Under the pieces are notes generated by a model, which was given only the letters and a program-made list of their open reading frames with translations, ran no database searches and was not told where the DNA came from. A stretch of DNA of 64,000 nucleotides from S139-23 sp047639315 (GTDB taxonomy: Bacteria; Planctomycetota; GCA-002687715; DRQF01): assembly GCA_047639315.1 (NCBI GenBank), contig JBLINQ010000002.1:26014-90013 (forward strand). Reading direction: 5' to 3'. Of the stretch, positions 53,705-62,726 are shown in pieces (the first letter of the stretch is position 1; the number at the start of each line of letters is the position of its first letter). The position numbers and the translations under genes were made by a program.

Positions 53705-55522
53705 ATGAGCTACGAGGTATTTACCCTCAAATATCGACCACGGTCATTTGACGACGTGGTGGGCCAAGAGTCCGTCGCCGCCACCCTGAAGAGGGCGGTT
53801 CAGACCAATCGTGTCGCTAATGCCTACCTGCTCTGCGGAAGCCGAGGAGTCGGTAAGACTTCCATGGCTCGGATTCTCTCAAAAGCGCTGAATTGTCCCC
53901 AAGCGATCGAAGGGGAACCCTGCAACTCCTGTGAGGTCTGTGATTCCATCGCCAGGGGCGAGGATATGGACGTCATTGAGATTGATGGGGCCAGTAACCG
54001 TGGTATCGACGATATTCGTGGCATCCGAGACGGCGCTGGTTATGTCCCGTCGCGTGGCAAATACAAGATCTACATCATTGATGAAGTCCACATGCTGACG
54101 ATTCAGGCTTTCAACGCACTCTTGAAAGTCTTGGAAGAACCGCCGGCGCATGTCAAATTTGTCTTCGCCACCACCGATCCCAATAACTTGCCGGACACCA
54201 TCCTGTCCCGCTGTCAGCGTCATGAGTTCCGGAGAATTTCCGAGGAAGACATCGTCACGCGCTTGCGGCAAATCTGTGGGCGGGAAGATGTTGATTGTGC
54301 TGAGAATGTCCTCGAGGCGATCGCTCGAAAAGCTGAAGGTGGTCTCCGAGATAGTATTTCACTCCTTGACCAGGTGGTTTCCTATGCCGGTGAACGCATC
54401 GAATTGGCCGACCTCGAACGGGCCATCGGCGTTTTGCCTGCAGAGCACCTCGAGTCCTTAGCGCGTACGATCGCTCATCAAGATCTGCCCGGAGTCCTGG
54501 CTTCGATTCAAGCCGCATTTTGGTCGGGCTATGATCCCCAAGAGTTGATGGCCGCAGCCACCTCATGGTTAAGAGACTACATGGTGTGGCATGCTGATCC
54601 CGAAGGGCGAAAAGCCGGACGCACCGCTTCAGTCTTTGAAGAGCTCGAAGCCCAAATGCCCTTGGACCGGGTCCTTTATCTCACCAAGTTGTTCTTGAAT
54701 TTGCGTGGTGACATCAAGCGGTCTGGCCATGAACGTGTTCAACTCGAGCTGACCTGTGTAAAAGCAGCTCGATCTGCGGGCATGCTGCCCGTTGAAGAAA
54801 TTGTTGCCCGACTCAAAGGCAAAGTGGCACCGCCGCCAGCGCCTCAGATTCAGGTGGCTCCGGCTCCACAATTGGCCCCCAAGGTCGCGGCACCGCGGCC
54901 AACGCCCCAGCCTGAGATGCAAGCTCCCCGTGATCGGTTGCAAGCTTCCCCAAGGCCGGCTCCCGTGGCACCAAAGACTCCTGAGCCCAAGAAGACGCCA
55001 CCAAGCGAGATGCGCCCTCCAAGCCCTCAGGCTCCTCGTCCGCCTCGAGAAGACGCTGGCAACCAAGCGTTCGGTGGAGCGGATGCTGGTGCGCAGGCGG
55101 TCATGGAAAAAGTGCCGATGCGGCGGGTCATCGATGCACCGAGTGCGACTCCCACGCTTAAGTCCTTGCGTGAACATTGGATGAAGATCATTGACCGGGT
55201 CAAAGATACGAGCTCGATGGTTGGATCTTCTTTAGATCAAGCTCATCTAGAGTCAGTCAATTCGAGCAGCCTGCTTTTGCATGTGCCTCAATCAAATACC
55301 TTTCTCTGTGAACAGTTGTCGAAAGCCGAAGCCTTGAGCATGATCTCGACGGCAATTAAGGCTCACTGCAACTGGAATCTCAAGGTGAGTGTTGTTCAAG
55401 TAGCAGGAGGTCCGGGTGGAGTTCCTGTGACGAAGAAAAGTGTTTACGACGATCCCACCGTGCGCCGATTTATCGAGCACTTTGACGGTGGCATCATGAA
55501 TGTGGAGAAAACCGATGGCTAA
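53705..55522 (+). CDS. dnaX: DNA polymerase III subunits gamma/tau
   Basis: The clamp-loader ATPase of the replisome, 605 residues. Walker A is GSRGVGKT (45-52), the zinc site uses C64, C73, C76 and C79 (CPQ...CNSCEVC), Walker B is DEVH (126-129), and the arginine-finger motif SRC reads LSRCQRHEF. Residues 370-460 form a proline-rich linker (APAPQLAPKVAAP and similar), followed by a C-terminal domain with VGSSLDQAHLESV that may be the polymerase-binding tau part. The ATG is preceded by AAGGA with 6 bases spacing. No obvious A-run frameshift site for a short gamma form was noticed. ybaB overlaps the 3' end by 8 bases. Confidence 0.95.
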   Translation: MSYEVFTLKYRPRSFDDVVGQESVAATLKRAVQTNRVANAYLLCGSRGVGKTSMARILSKALNCPQAIEGEPCNSCEVCDSIARGEDMDVIEIDGASNRGIDDIRGIRDGAGYVPSRGKYKIYIIDEVHMLTIQAFNALLKVLEEPPAHVKFVFATTDPNNLPDTILSRCQRHEFRRISEEDIVTRLRQICGREDVDCAENVLEAIARKAEGGLRDSISLLDQVVSYAGERIELADLERAIGVLPAEHLESLARTIAHQDLPGVLASIQAAFWSGYDPQELMAAATSWLRDYMVWHADPEGRKAGRTASVFEELEAQMPLDRVLYLTKLFLNLRGDIKRSGHERVQLELTCVKAARSAGMLPVEEIVARLKGKVAPPPAPQIQVAPAPQLAPKVAAPRPTPQPEMQAPRDRLQASPRPAPVAPKTPEPKKTPPSEMRPPSPQAPRPPREDAGNQAFGGADAGAQAVMEKVPMRRVIDAPSATPTLKSLREHWMKIIDRVKDTSSMVGSSLDQAHLESVNSSSLLLHVPQSNTFLCEQLSKAEALSMISTAIKAHCNWNLKVSVVQVAGGPGGVPVTKKSVYDDPTVRRFIEHFDGGIMNVEKTDG

Positions 55523-55829
55523 AGGATTCGATCCTTCCGAGCTGATGAGTCAAGCTCGGAAAATGAAAGACCAGATGGCAAAAGTTCAGGAAGGCCTGAA
55601 AGAGCGCATTGTCGAAGCCGAGGCCGGGGGCGGCATGGTCAAGGTCTTTGTTAACGGTGGTACTGAAGTGGTCGGCATCAAGATCAAACCAGAAGCCGTT
55701 GATCCAGACGACATGGGCATGCTCGAAGATCTGATCATGGTTGCTGTGAATGCCGGTATCGAAAAAGCAAATGCCATGTCCGAAGAGGAAATGGGTAAAA
55801 TCACTGGCGGCATGGGCGGCCTGTTCTAA
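55515..55829 (+). CDS. ybaB: YbaB/EbfC family nucleoid-associated protein
   Basis: A small DNA-binding protein of 104 residues that dimerises into a tweezer-like fold. The helical start (SQARKMKDQMAKVQEGL) is followed by the family core EAEAGGGMVKVFVNGGTEVVGIKI and the end GKITGGMGGLF. ATG 55515 is chosen over ATG 55500, since GGAG lies 8 bases before it and MAKGF matches family starts. It sits between dnaX and recR as in most bacteria, 10 bases before recR, so the three are one operon. Confidence 0.93.
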   Translation: MAKGFDPSELMSQARKMKDQMAKVQEGLKERIVEAEAGGGMVKVFVNGGTEVVGIKIKPEAVDPDDMGMLEDLIMVAVNAGIEKANAMSEEEMGKITGGMGGLF

Positions 55830-55839
55830 GTCATAAGCT

Positions 55840-56448
55840 ATGCCTGAATTCGCCGAACCATTGCAACGTTTGATCGCCGAGTTTGAGAAGCTGCCAGGAA
55901 TAGGCGCTCGGACAGCCGAGCGCTTAGCCTATCACCTTCTCAAGATCGACCGAGACTCGGCCATGTCATTGGCGCGAGCCATTCGTGACGTGAAAGAACG
56001 TCTCAAGACCTGTCAAATCTGTTTCAACATGACCGATGGCGAGTTGTGCCGGATTTGCGCCGATCGCAATCGAGACCAGTCATTGGTCTGTGTGGTCGAG
56101 CATGTGCGGGATCTCATTGCCCTCGAGAAAGTTGGAGCCTACACCGGGCTTTATCATGTCCTCGGCGGCAAGGTGGTCCCGAGCGACGGCAAGGGCATCG
56201 ACACCACCACCACGGCCGCACTCCTCCAGCGCGTCGGCGAAGGCAAGATCAAAGAAGTGATCCTTGCCACCAACCCCGACGCCGAGGGTGATGCGACGGC
56301 CTTGACCATCAGCGAGCATTTGGAAGCGACTGGCGCCAAGGTTACTCGACTGGCCCGGGGCATTCCTGTCGGCGGCAGCATCGAGTTCGCCAATGTCGAA
56401 ATGCTGAGAGAGGCTATTGCTGGACGTCAAGAGGCAGAAAGAAAATAG
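55840..56448 (+). CDS. recR: Recombination mediator RecR
   Basis: RecR acts with RecF and RecO to load RecA on gapped DNA. The protein has 202 residues with the helix-hairpin-helix LPGIGARTAERLAYHLL (18-34), a C4 zinc finger (C58, C61, C70, C73), the Toprim core starting at VCVVEHVRDLIALE, YHVLGGKVVPSDG, and the Walker-B-like C-terminus. These are all standard. It is the last gene of the dnaX-ybaB-recR operon; rpoN begins 127 bases further. No hairpin terminator is visible between them, although a T-run follows the stop. Confidence 0.95.
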   Translation: MPEFAEPLQRLIAEFEKLPGIGARTAERLAYHLLKIDRDSAMSLARAIRDVKERLKTCQICFNMTDGELCRICADRNRDQSLVCVVEHVRDLIALEKVGAYTGLYHVLGGKVVPSDGKGIDTTTTAALLQRVGEGKIKEVILATNPDAEGDATALTISEHLEATGAKVTRLARGIPVGGSIEFANVEMLREAIAGRQEAERK

Positions 56449-56468
56449 CCCTTCTTTTTTGTTCTATT

Positions 56469-56493
56469 TGGCAAGTCATTTGCTGTGTATAAT
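56469..56493 (+). promoter_or_regulatory. Sigma-54-type -24/-12 element and TATAAT box before rpoN
   Basis: TGGCAAG (56469-56475), four bases, then TTGCT (56480-56484) fits the sigma-54 consensus TGGCAYR-N4-TTGCW closely, with the essential GG and GC exactly ten bases apart. A perfect TATAAT (56488-56493) follows. No good -35 box at ideal spacing accompanies it. Transcription from either would begin about 75-90 bases before rpoN. Autoregulation of rpoN is possible. Confidence 0.5.
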
Positions 56494-56575
56494 GCGCTCC
56501 CACGTGCGGGGAGCTCCCTCCTGGCTCTCGCCCGCCTTCAGACAACGAAACCAAGATTAGCTACTGTAACGATTT

Positions 56576-58015
56576 ATGGCTCTCGAACTGAGGCTCAGCA
56601 ACCGACTCGACCTCCAGCTAAAGCTGGCTCCGCAGATCATTCAATCGATTGAGATCTTGCAGCTTGCTAGTATGGACCTGCAAAATCTTGTCGAACAAGA
56701 GCTCGATATCAACGACTACCTGGAGCTTGCTCCACGGGAGGCAACTCAACCGGACGCTGAGGCCGAAGCTGCGGCTGCAGCCGCCGGCGATGGTTCAGCA
56801 AAAGACGAACAACGGGCCAGTGAGCTAGGCGCTCTTGAGGCCCAAGGATATTGGGACGAAGAGGTTCCTCGTTACAAGAACGCCATCAACCATGAGGCCA
56901 GCGATCGCAAGCAGGAGGCGATGAACAACACCGCCGGGCCTGGGCCGACGCTGCACGAATACCTGCTCGAACAATTTCATCTTTTGGAACTCGATCCTCT
57001 CATTCGGGCCATTGGTGAAGACCTCATCTATGGCATCAACACGCAGGGCCGGCTCGAACTCGACCTGGAGCGATTGCTTAGAGAACATGAGAAATCGACC
57101 GAGACCGAGATCGCTACAGCGTTAACGCTTGTCCAAGGATTGGAACCAAGAGGGATTGGTGCGCGTTCAACAGAAGAATGCTTGCTCCTCCAATTGGATC
57201 GTACTGATCCCAATGTTGATCTGAAGCGTCGCTTGGTCGGTGAGTTCTTAGAAGACCTCATCAAGAACCGCCGGCCAAAGATCTCAAAAGCGCTGATGAT
57301 CTCGTTGGAGCAGCTGGAAGAGCTGGTTCACGAGTTGATGCAGTTAGATTTCCAGCCAGGCCGGACCGCAGTCGCCGAAGAGCCTCACTACATTTATCCT
57401 GATATCGTTGTCGATTGGACGCCCAATGGCTACGAAGTCCGCTTAGCCAATAGCTTGTTTCCATCCTTGGTTGTGGACGAATCCTACAAGGAAGTCGTCA
57501 GCAACAAGGAAGTGCCAACGGAGTACAAGGAGCAAGTACGGAAGCAGGTCGAAGGGGCGAGGTGGTTGATCTCCGCCATTGAACAGCGCCAGAATACTCT
57601 GATGCGAGTTGCCAATCGAATCGTCCACTATCAAAGAGACTTCTTGGAGTTTGGACCTCACTACTTGGCGCCGCTCAAGATGCAGCAAATCGCCGATGAT
57701 CTTGGAATTCACGTTTCAACAGTCAGTCGTGCCACATCAGAAAAATACATGCAGACTCATCGGGGGATCTTCGCCCTGAAGTTCTTCTTCAGCGGTGCGA
57801 CCAAGAGTGTGGATGGTGGAGTTGAGAGTCGTTCGAGCGTCAAACAGCGGGTCAAAGAGATCATTGACCAAGAAAACAAGAAAGCTCCGCTTTCCGATGA
57901 AGAAATTGTCAAACGACTGAAGGCGAGTTTTGGTGTAGACGTAGCTCGTCGAACGATCACCAAGTATCGCAAAGCCCTCGACATTCCGAGCACGAGACAG
58001 CGCCGTCAGTATTAG
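56576..58015 (+). CDS. rpoN: RNA polymerase sigma-54 factor
   Basis: This alternative sigma factor recognises -24/-12 promoters and needs AAA+ activators. Region I shows LKLAPQIIQSIEILQLASMDLQNLVEQELD, which contacts the activator. A short acidic, alanine-rich linker (about 58-85) follows. The core-binding domain, the HTH (MQQIADDLGIHVSTVSRATSEKY) and the RpoN box (ARRTITKYRKALDIPS) are all present. At 479 residues it is full length. The gene is followed 88 bases later by a large activator containing a sigma-54 interaction domain, an unusual and informative adjacency. Confidence 0.95.
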   Translation: MALELRLSNRLDLQLKLAPQIIQSIEILQLASMDLQNLVEQELDINDYLELAPREATQPDAEAEAAAAAAGDGSAKDEQRASELGALEAQGYWDEEVPRYKNAINHEASDRKQEAMNNTAGPGPTLHEYLLEQFHLLELDPLIRAIGEDLIYGINTQGRLELDLERLLREHEKSTETEIATALTLVQGLEPRGIGARSTEECLLLQLDRTDPNVDLKRRLVGEFLEDLIKNRRPKISKALMISLEQLEELVHELMQLDFQPGRTAVAEEPHYIYPDIVVDWTPNGYEVRLANSLFPSLVVDESYKEVVSNKEVPTEYKEQVRKQVEGARWLISAIEQRQNTLMRVANRIVHYQRDFLEFGPHYLAPLKMQQIADDLGIHVSTVSRATSEKYMQTHRGIFALKFFFSGATKSVDGGVESRSSVKQRVKEIIDQENKKAPLSDEEIVKRLKASFGVDVARRTITKYRKALDIPSTRQRRQY

Positions 58016-58103
58016 ACCCGCGCAAGGAACCGTTGATTCAATCGAGAGCGTCCCTCGTGTTTTTCTTGCGAGGAGAGTCCACGCTGAAAGCTTGTAGTGA
58101 ATC

Positions 58104-61100
58104 ATGACTGACGATTCAGAAAGCCCTATCCCCTTTGATTCGATGCGGTTTGGCCGCTATCAGATCACGCGTCAACTTGGCGCGGGAGGGCAAGGCCAAG
58201 CCTTCTTGGCAGATGATGTTATAGCCGGATCTCAAGTCGTATTGAAACACGCCTTGGGCAATGACACTTTTATCCACGACGAATATCACCTGTTAGCACG
58301 TGTTGACCATAGTCATGTCGTTTGCGTTCACGCTCTATACCATGAGCCAAAAGTAGCAGGAGTGGTGTTGGTCGAAGAGTTTATTGAAGGTGAGCCACTC
58401 TCAGATTTCCTTGGCAAGCTTCGATACGACGAATTGCTGTCGATTGGGATTCAAGTGATGTCGGCAGTTTCCCACCTTCATGTCATTGGTTTGCGGCATG
58501 GGGACATCAAGCCTGCCAATATTCTCATCAGGCGAGATGGCGACCATATTCATGCGACACTGATTGACTTTGGTCTTGCTTCAGCCCTGACCAACAACGT
58601 CTATCTCGGCGGAACTCCGGACTTTGTTGCTCCCGAAATTCTCGCCGGAAAAGGGCCTTCCGCAGCCTGCGATTGGTATGCCCTTGGGCACACCTTAGAG
58701 CTGATGCGCGCGGGTGATGCCGCCGATCCAGAAAATGAGAAACATCCAGTGACTCGTGTCATTGCGAATCTGAAGTTAGCCGATCCACGGTTACGGCAAG
58801 AAGCAGTCTCGTGGCTTGTTGATGCTCCCGGTATTGCCGATGAGACCCTTGCTCTTCCGGAGCGATTGCCTGAGCTGACTGACGATGAAAATAGTGGCGG
58901 CTTTGCTCTTGCCCTTCAGTCGTCCTTGGCGTCGGATGGTGTCAAGGTCATAGAGGTCGGAGGCAAGGTCGATAGTGGCTGCAGTGAATTTCTTGCGCTT
59001 CAAGTTTGGTCAGTCAAAAACCAATCAATCGCTCGTGCCTATCGCGATCATTGGTTTGATCCCTTGGAGACATGGAAGGAGTTGGCCGTCGATGCCGGCG
59101 TTGACTTAGGGGTTGCGACCAAGAGGTTCGAAGGCAAACGTCGGATCGAGAATGCTGAAAAACCGGTCGATCATATTGCCGTCTTTCTTGATCTTCTCAC
59201 CGGGCTCGATGTCCCTGTCTTCTTGGCTTTGGGACGGAAAGCGAGTGAGAGCCATCAAGGCCGTGAGTTGATTCGTCGTTGTGAACTATTGGCACAAGTC
59301 GACGTTAGTTTTCCCTTTGTTTTGGCAGTCACATCCAGCAACACAAGTGGCCCATTTCGACTTGATGATTGGCCGTCTCCAAAGATCGAGGCACTTCTTC
59401 GCGTGCTATTCCCGCGCGAATGCCGCAACGCACCAGAACAATTGGTCTTGATCGCAAAGCGAATTCACGATGTGACCCAGGGGCAGCGAGGTCTGATCCA
59501 TCGCATCGTTCGTGCTTCATGTTCGACGAGGGTTTTGCGCCGGTTGGGGGGTGGCCTATCAGCAGACCTCAATGCCATCGGGACTGCGATTGACCCCGTC
59601 GAATGCACAGCCTTAGTTGACCTGAGTGCTCCTGCCAAGACGATCGTTGCTGCTCTACAGCAAAACGCAAATTTCTTAGATCGTCCTTTGATCACCCAAG
59701 TGACTGGCCTCAAAGATTCCGTGCTTGATAGAGCTCTCAAGGAATTACGACAGAACGGCCTGATTTGCGATCAACACGACGACCGCGCTCCGATCAAACT
59801 TCTGCAAGAAAATACCCCGGGATTTGGATCTCAATCTTGGTCGATCGAGGATGAACTCAAACGTGGAAGCAATGCCTTGATCGCATTGCACAAACGATTC
59901 AATCATTGGCTGTTGTCGGCTTTTCCCGAATCGGTTTCGGCCCATCTCCGGCGTTTTCTCCGGCCGGCATTGCCATGGTTTCCCGGCCGCGGTCCGCTTT
60001 CGATCTTGTGCACGAAGTCCTATCTTCAGGCAGGTCACCCGCAAGATGCTATTGACTTCCTTGATGACCTCCCTGCTGAAGTGGTTGAAGAAATTGGCGT
60101 CGCGTCACGGGCTTTTCTCAAAGCACGAATTTTGTCGACGACTGGCAAGAACCAAGAAGCGATTGGTGTTTTAGAAAGTTGTCCTACGGAAGAACTCTCA
60201 AAGGATGACCATCATCTCTTGTGCGCCGATCGAGCTTACTATCATCTTTTGGCCGGTGACGTTGAAGCGGCAGCAAACGACTTTCCTGAATCGGATTTGG
60301 CGGGGTTAGATCCGGAAACCGTCGGTCGCTGTCTGACCATGATGGGGCTTGTCGCGCGCGCCCAAGGCCAACTCGACTCTGCTACCGAGTTGTTTCGCTT
60401 GGCGACCAAGCAATGGCAAGAATTGGCAGACGACCGTCGCGTTGCAGCCGCTCTTGGTAACTTAGCGCTCTGTGATTTAGACGTAGCCAATTTCAACTCG
60501 GCAGTCACTCTCATGCGAAGTGCCCTTCAGTTACTTCGTCGACGTGGGAGTAGTGACCAAATTGCTTCGGTGGTAAACAACCTTGGTGTTGCTCTTAGTC
60601 GTAGTCGCAGATTCTTGGATGCGACCCGTGAGTTTGGCGAGGCGATGCGTCTCTTTGCTTCCTGTGGCGATACCATCAGAGTTGAGATGTCAAGAGCAAG
60701 CCGTGGAATCTCAAGTCTTGGGGCCGGCGAAGTGACGGCTGCGAAGCGTGACCTTGAACGAGCTGAGGAAGTTCTCTCGGACACAGCAAGCGGTCCGGCG
60801 ATTGAGAAGACCAAAGAGGCTCTCGTGAGTACGAACCTGCTGCTTGGTCGCTACGGGAGGGCCCGCCGATGGTTGGATCATGACGATGATCCACGTCAGG
60901 TTTTGGTGCAACGCTTCAATGAGTACTTGGGAGATCGTCACTTGATCTCGGTCGGGTTGAGATCAGCCAAAGTTACAGATCGACTTGTTGCCAAGTTGGC
61001 AGCGGTTGAGTTGCGGTTTGAGGACGGTAAACATGACCTGGCCTCAAAGCATGTCAGAGGCCTTTTGATTTGGCGTCAGCGATTGGAGAAAGAGATGAAC

Positions 61101-62687
61101 TCAAGGGAAAAGACGCTGTTTCGTGCTGGTGTCGCTTTGCCTGCTTTGCGATTGCTTGAATCGAGAATCCGGCACCGAGTCGGTAGCGCTGCAGGGACTC
61201 CTGTTATCCTGGGGGTTATTGCTGACATCTTGAGTGATCTCAATCGAGACGCTTCGCTTCGAGATATTCTTGATGGGGTCGTTGCCAACGTCCTTGATAT
61301 CACTCGAGCAATTCGAGTCTTTGTGGTTCGAATCCCTGATGATTCGACATTCGACATCATCGCGCGCGCTGAGAAGAATGGGGGCGCTGAGGGCGATCCC
61401 CAACTGAGCACTCTTGTTCTCAAGCGATGCCGCGAGGCCCGCGAGCCCATCTTGATTGCCGATGCTTCCGATGACACTGATTTCGGTTTTGCAGCTAGCG
61501 TTCGAGCCATGGGCTTGAGATCAATCGCAACCTTTCCGCTTTTGGAGACAGATGACGGTTACCACGTTCTCTATCTTGATACCCCGTTAGAGTCGGCGGC
61601 CTTTACCGAATCTGACCTCACAGCTGTGTCGATTCTCGCCGAGATCGCATCCGCTGCGTTCTCCCTTTCGCATCGAGCACAGAAGAGTGATCTTGAACGA
61701 AGGATTTCGGTTGTGAGTGAAAGTCGGGCCCGACGCGCATTGCAGCAGCAATCTGGTGAATTACAGCGCGTCCGGAGGCGATCGGGTTTCGGCGAGTTCA
61801 TTGGTAGTTCTGCTTCTCTTGCGACGGTTCAGAGTCAACTTAAGAGGGCTGGGCAAAGCGAACTCTCGATTTTGATCACCGGAGAAACGGGCGCAGGCAA
61901 GGAGCTGGCGGCCGAGAAGATCCACGCTTCATCACCGCGCGCATCGAATCCATTCATTGCGCTCAATGCTGCAACCCTGACTGAAAATCTTGCCGAGAGC
62001 GAGTTGTTTGGGCATGAAAAAGGTGCGTTTACCGGCGCGACAACGGACAGTCTTGGGCTCCTGCGGTCTGCCGATGGCGGCACATTTTTCTTGGACGAAT
62101 GCGGTGAGCTTAGCGCGGCGGTGCAAGCCAAGTTGCTTCGGGTCATGGAAAATAAGACACTTCGGCCAGTCGGGGGTAATACGAATTATGAAATCGATGT
62201 GCGCTTCGTTTTTGCAACCAATCGCAAAATCAAAACGGACCCAGGATTTCGAGATGATCTCTACTATCGAATTTCACAAATTGAAATTGAGCTGCCGCCG
62301 CTTCGAGATCGGCTTGAGGACATCCCCTTACTCGTTGAGCATTTCCTGAAATTGAACAACCGTGAGGATGTAGTCATCGAAGCCGCTGCGATGGAAGCCC
62401 TCATGGAATACTCGTGGCCTGGGAACGTCCGTGAGTTGCGCAATGTTGTCGACCGCTTGGTGTTGCTGTCGGCCAACAAAACAGCCCGCCTCACCGACTT
62501 GCCCCAAGAAATCTGGGATTTCCGGGGCAGCAAACCGATGACTTTGGCCGAAGCTGAAATTGTCGCCATTCGCAATGCGCTACGTTGGGCTGCCGGTGAA
62601 AAGAAGGCGGCAGCGAAACTCCTTGGGATCTCACGCACGGCACTTTATGACAAGTTGAAACGCTACCTTCTCGATGTCGAAGATTAA
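58104..62687 (+). CDS. Ser/Thr kinase-TPR-GAF-sigma-54 activator fusion protein
   Basis: A 1527-residue signalling protein. Order: a Hanks kinase (18-245) with GAGGQG (27-31), Lys48, HGDIKPAN (132-139), DFG (155-157) and APE; a degenerate ATPase-like region (about 270-560) whose P-loop position reads GGKVDSGCSEF; helical TPR-like repeats (about 630-980); a GAF domain (about 1048-1190); a coiled-coil; an AAA+ sigma-54 activator domain with GETGAGKE (about 1257), GAFTGA (about 1305), DECG Walker B and DLYYRI; and a Fis-type HTH (about 1495-1527). The GAFTGA loop is intact, so it should activate sigma-54, whose gene is directly upstream. Kinase, GAF and activator on one chain suggest direct coupling of phosphorylation to transcription. 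The ligand is unknown. Confidence 0.92.
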   Translation: MTDDSESPIPFDSMRFGRYQITRQLGAGGQGQAFLADDVIAGSQVVLKHALGNDTFIHDEYHLLARVDHSHVVCVHALYHEPKVAGVVLVEEFIEGEPLSDFLGKLRYDELLSIGIQVMSAVSHLHVIGLRHGDIKPANILIRRDGDHIHATLIDFGLASALTNNVYLGGTPDFVAPEILAGKGPSAACDWYALGHTLELMRAGDAADPENEKHPVTRVIANLKLADPRLRQEAVSWLVDAPGIADETLALPERLPELTDDENSGGFALALQSSLASDGVKVIEVGGKVDSGCSEFLALQVWSVKNQSIARAYRDHWFDPLETWKELAVDAGVDLGVATKRFEGKRRIENAEKPVDHIAVFLDLLTGLDVPVFLALGRKASESHQGRELIRRCELLAQVDVSFPFVLAVTSSNTSGPFRLDDWPSPKIEALLRVLFPRECRNAPEQLVLIAKRIHDVTQGQRGLIHRIVRASCSTRVLRRLGGGLSADLNAIGTAIDPVECTALVDLSAPAKTIVAALQQNANFLDRPLITQVTGLKDSVLDRALKELRQNGLICDQHDDRAPIKLLQENTPGFGSQSWSIEDELKRGSNALIALHKRFNHWLLSAFPESVSAHLRRFLRPALPWFPGRGPLSILCTKSYLQAGHPQDAIDFLDDLPAEVVEEIGVASRAFLKARILSTTGKNQEAIGVLESCPTEELSKDDHHLLCADRAYYHLLAGDVEAAANDFPESDLAGLDPETVGRCLTMMGLVARAQGQLDSATELFRLATKQWQELADDRRVAAALGNLALCDLDVANFNSAVTLMRSALQLLRRRGSSDQIASVVNNLGVALSRSRRFLDATREFGEAMRLFASCGDTIRVEMSRASRGISSLGAGEVTAAKRDLERAEEVLSDTASGPAIEKTKEALVSTNLLLGRYGRARRWLDHDDDPRQVLVQRFNEYLGDRHLISVGLRSAKVTDRLVAKLAAVELRFEDGKHDLASKHVRGLLIWRQRLEKEMNSREKTLFRAGVALPALRLLESRIRHRVGSAAGTPVILGVIADILSDLNRDASLRDILDGVVANVLDITRAIRVFVVRIPDDSTFDIIARAEKNGGAEGDPQLSTLVLKRCREAREPILIADASDDTDFGFAASVRAMGLRSIATFPLLETDDGYHVLYLDTPLESAAFTESDLTAVSILAEIASAAFSLSHRAQKSDLERRISVVSESRARRALQQQSGELQRVRRRSGFGEFIGSSASLATVQSQLKRAGQSELSILITGETGAGKELAAEKIHASSPRASNPFIALNAATLTENLAESELFGHEKGAFTGATTDSLGLLRSADGGTFFLDECGELSAAVQAKLLRVMENKTLRPVGGNTNYEIDVRFVFATNRKIKTDPGFRDDLYYRISQIEIELPPLRDRLEDIPLLVEHFLKLNNREDVVIEAAAMEALMEYSWPGNVRELRNVVDRLVLLSANKTARLTDLPQEIWDFRGSKPMTLAEAEIVAIRNALRWAAGEKKAAAKLLGISRTALYDKLKRYLLDVED

Positions 62688-62726
62688 CCGGTCGACAGTC
62701 GATTCGTTTTTGGGTACGACTACAAG

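Noticed and set aside
61323..61342. tRNA T-arm-like GGTTCGAATCC sequence
   Set aside because: It lies inside the kinase-activator coding frame and has no acceptor or anticodon stems around it.
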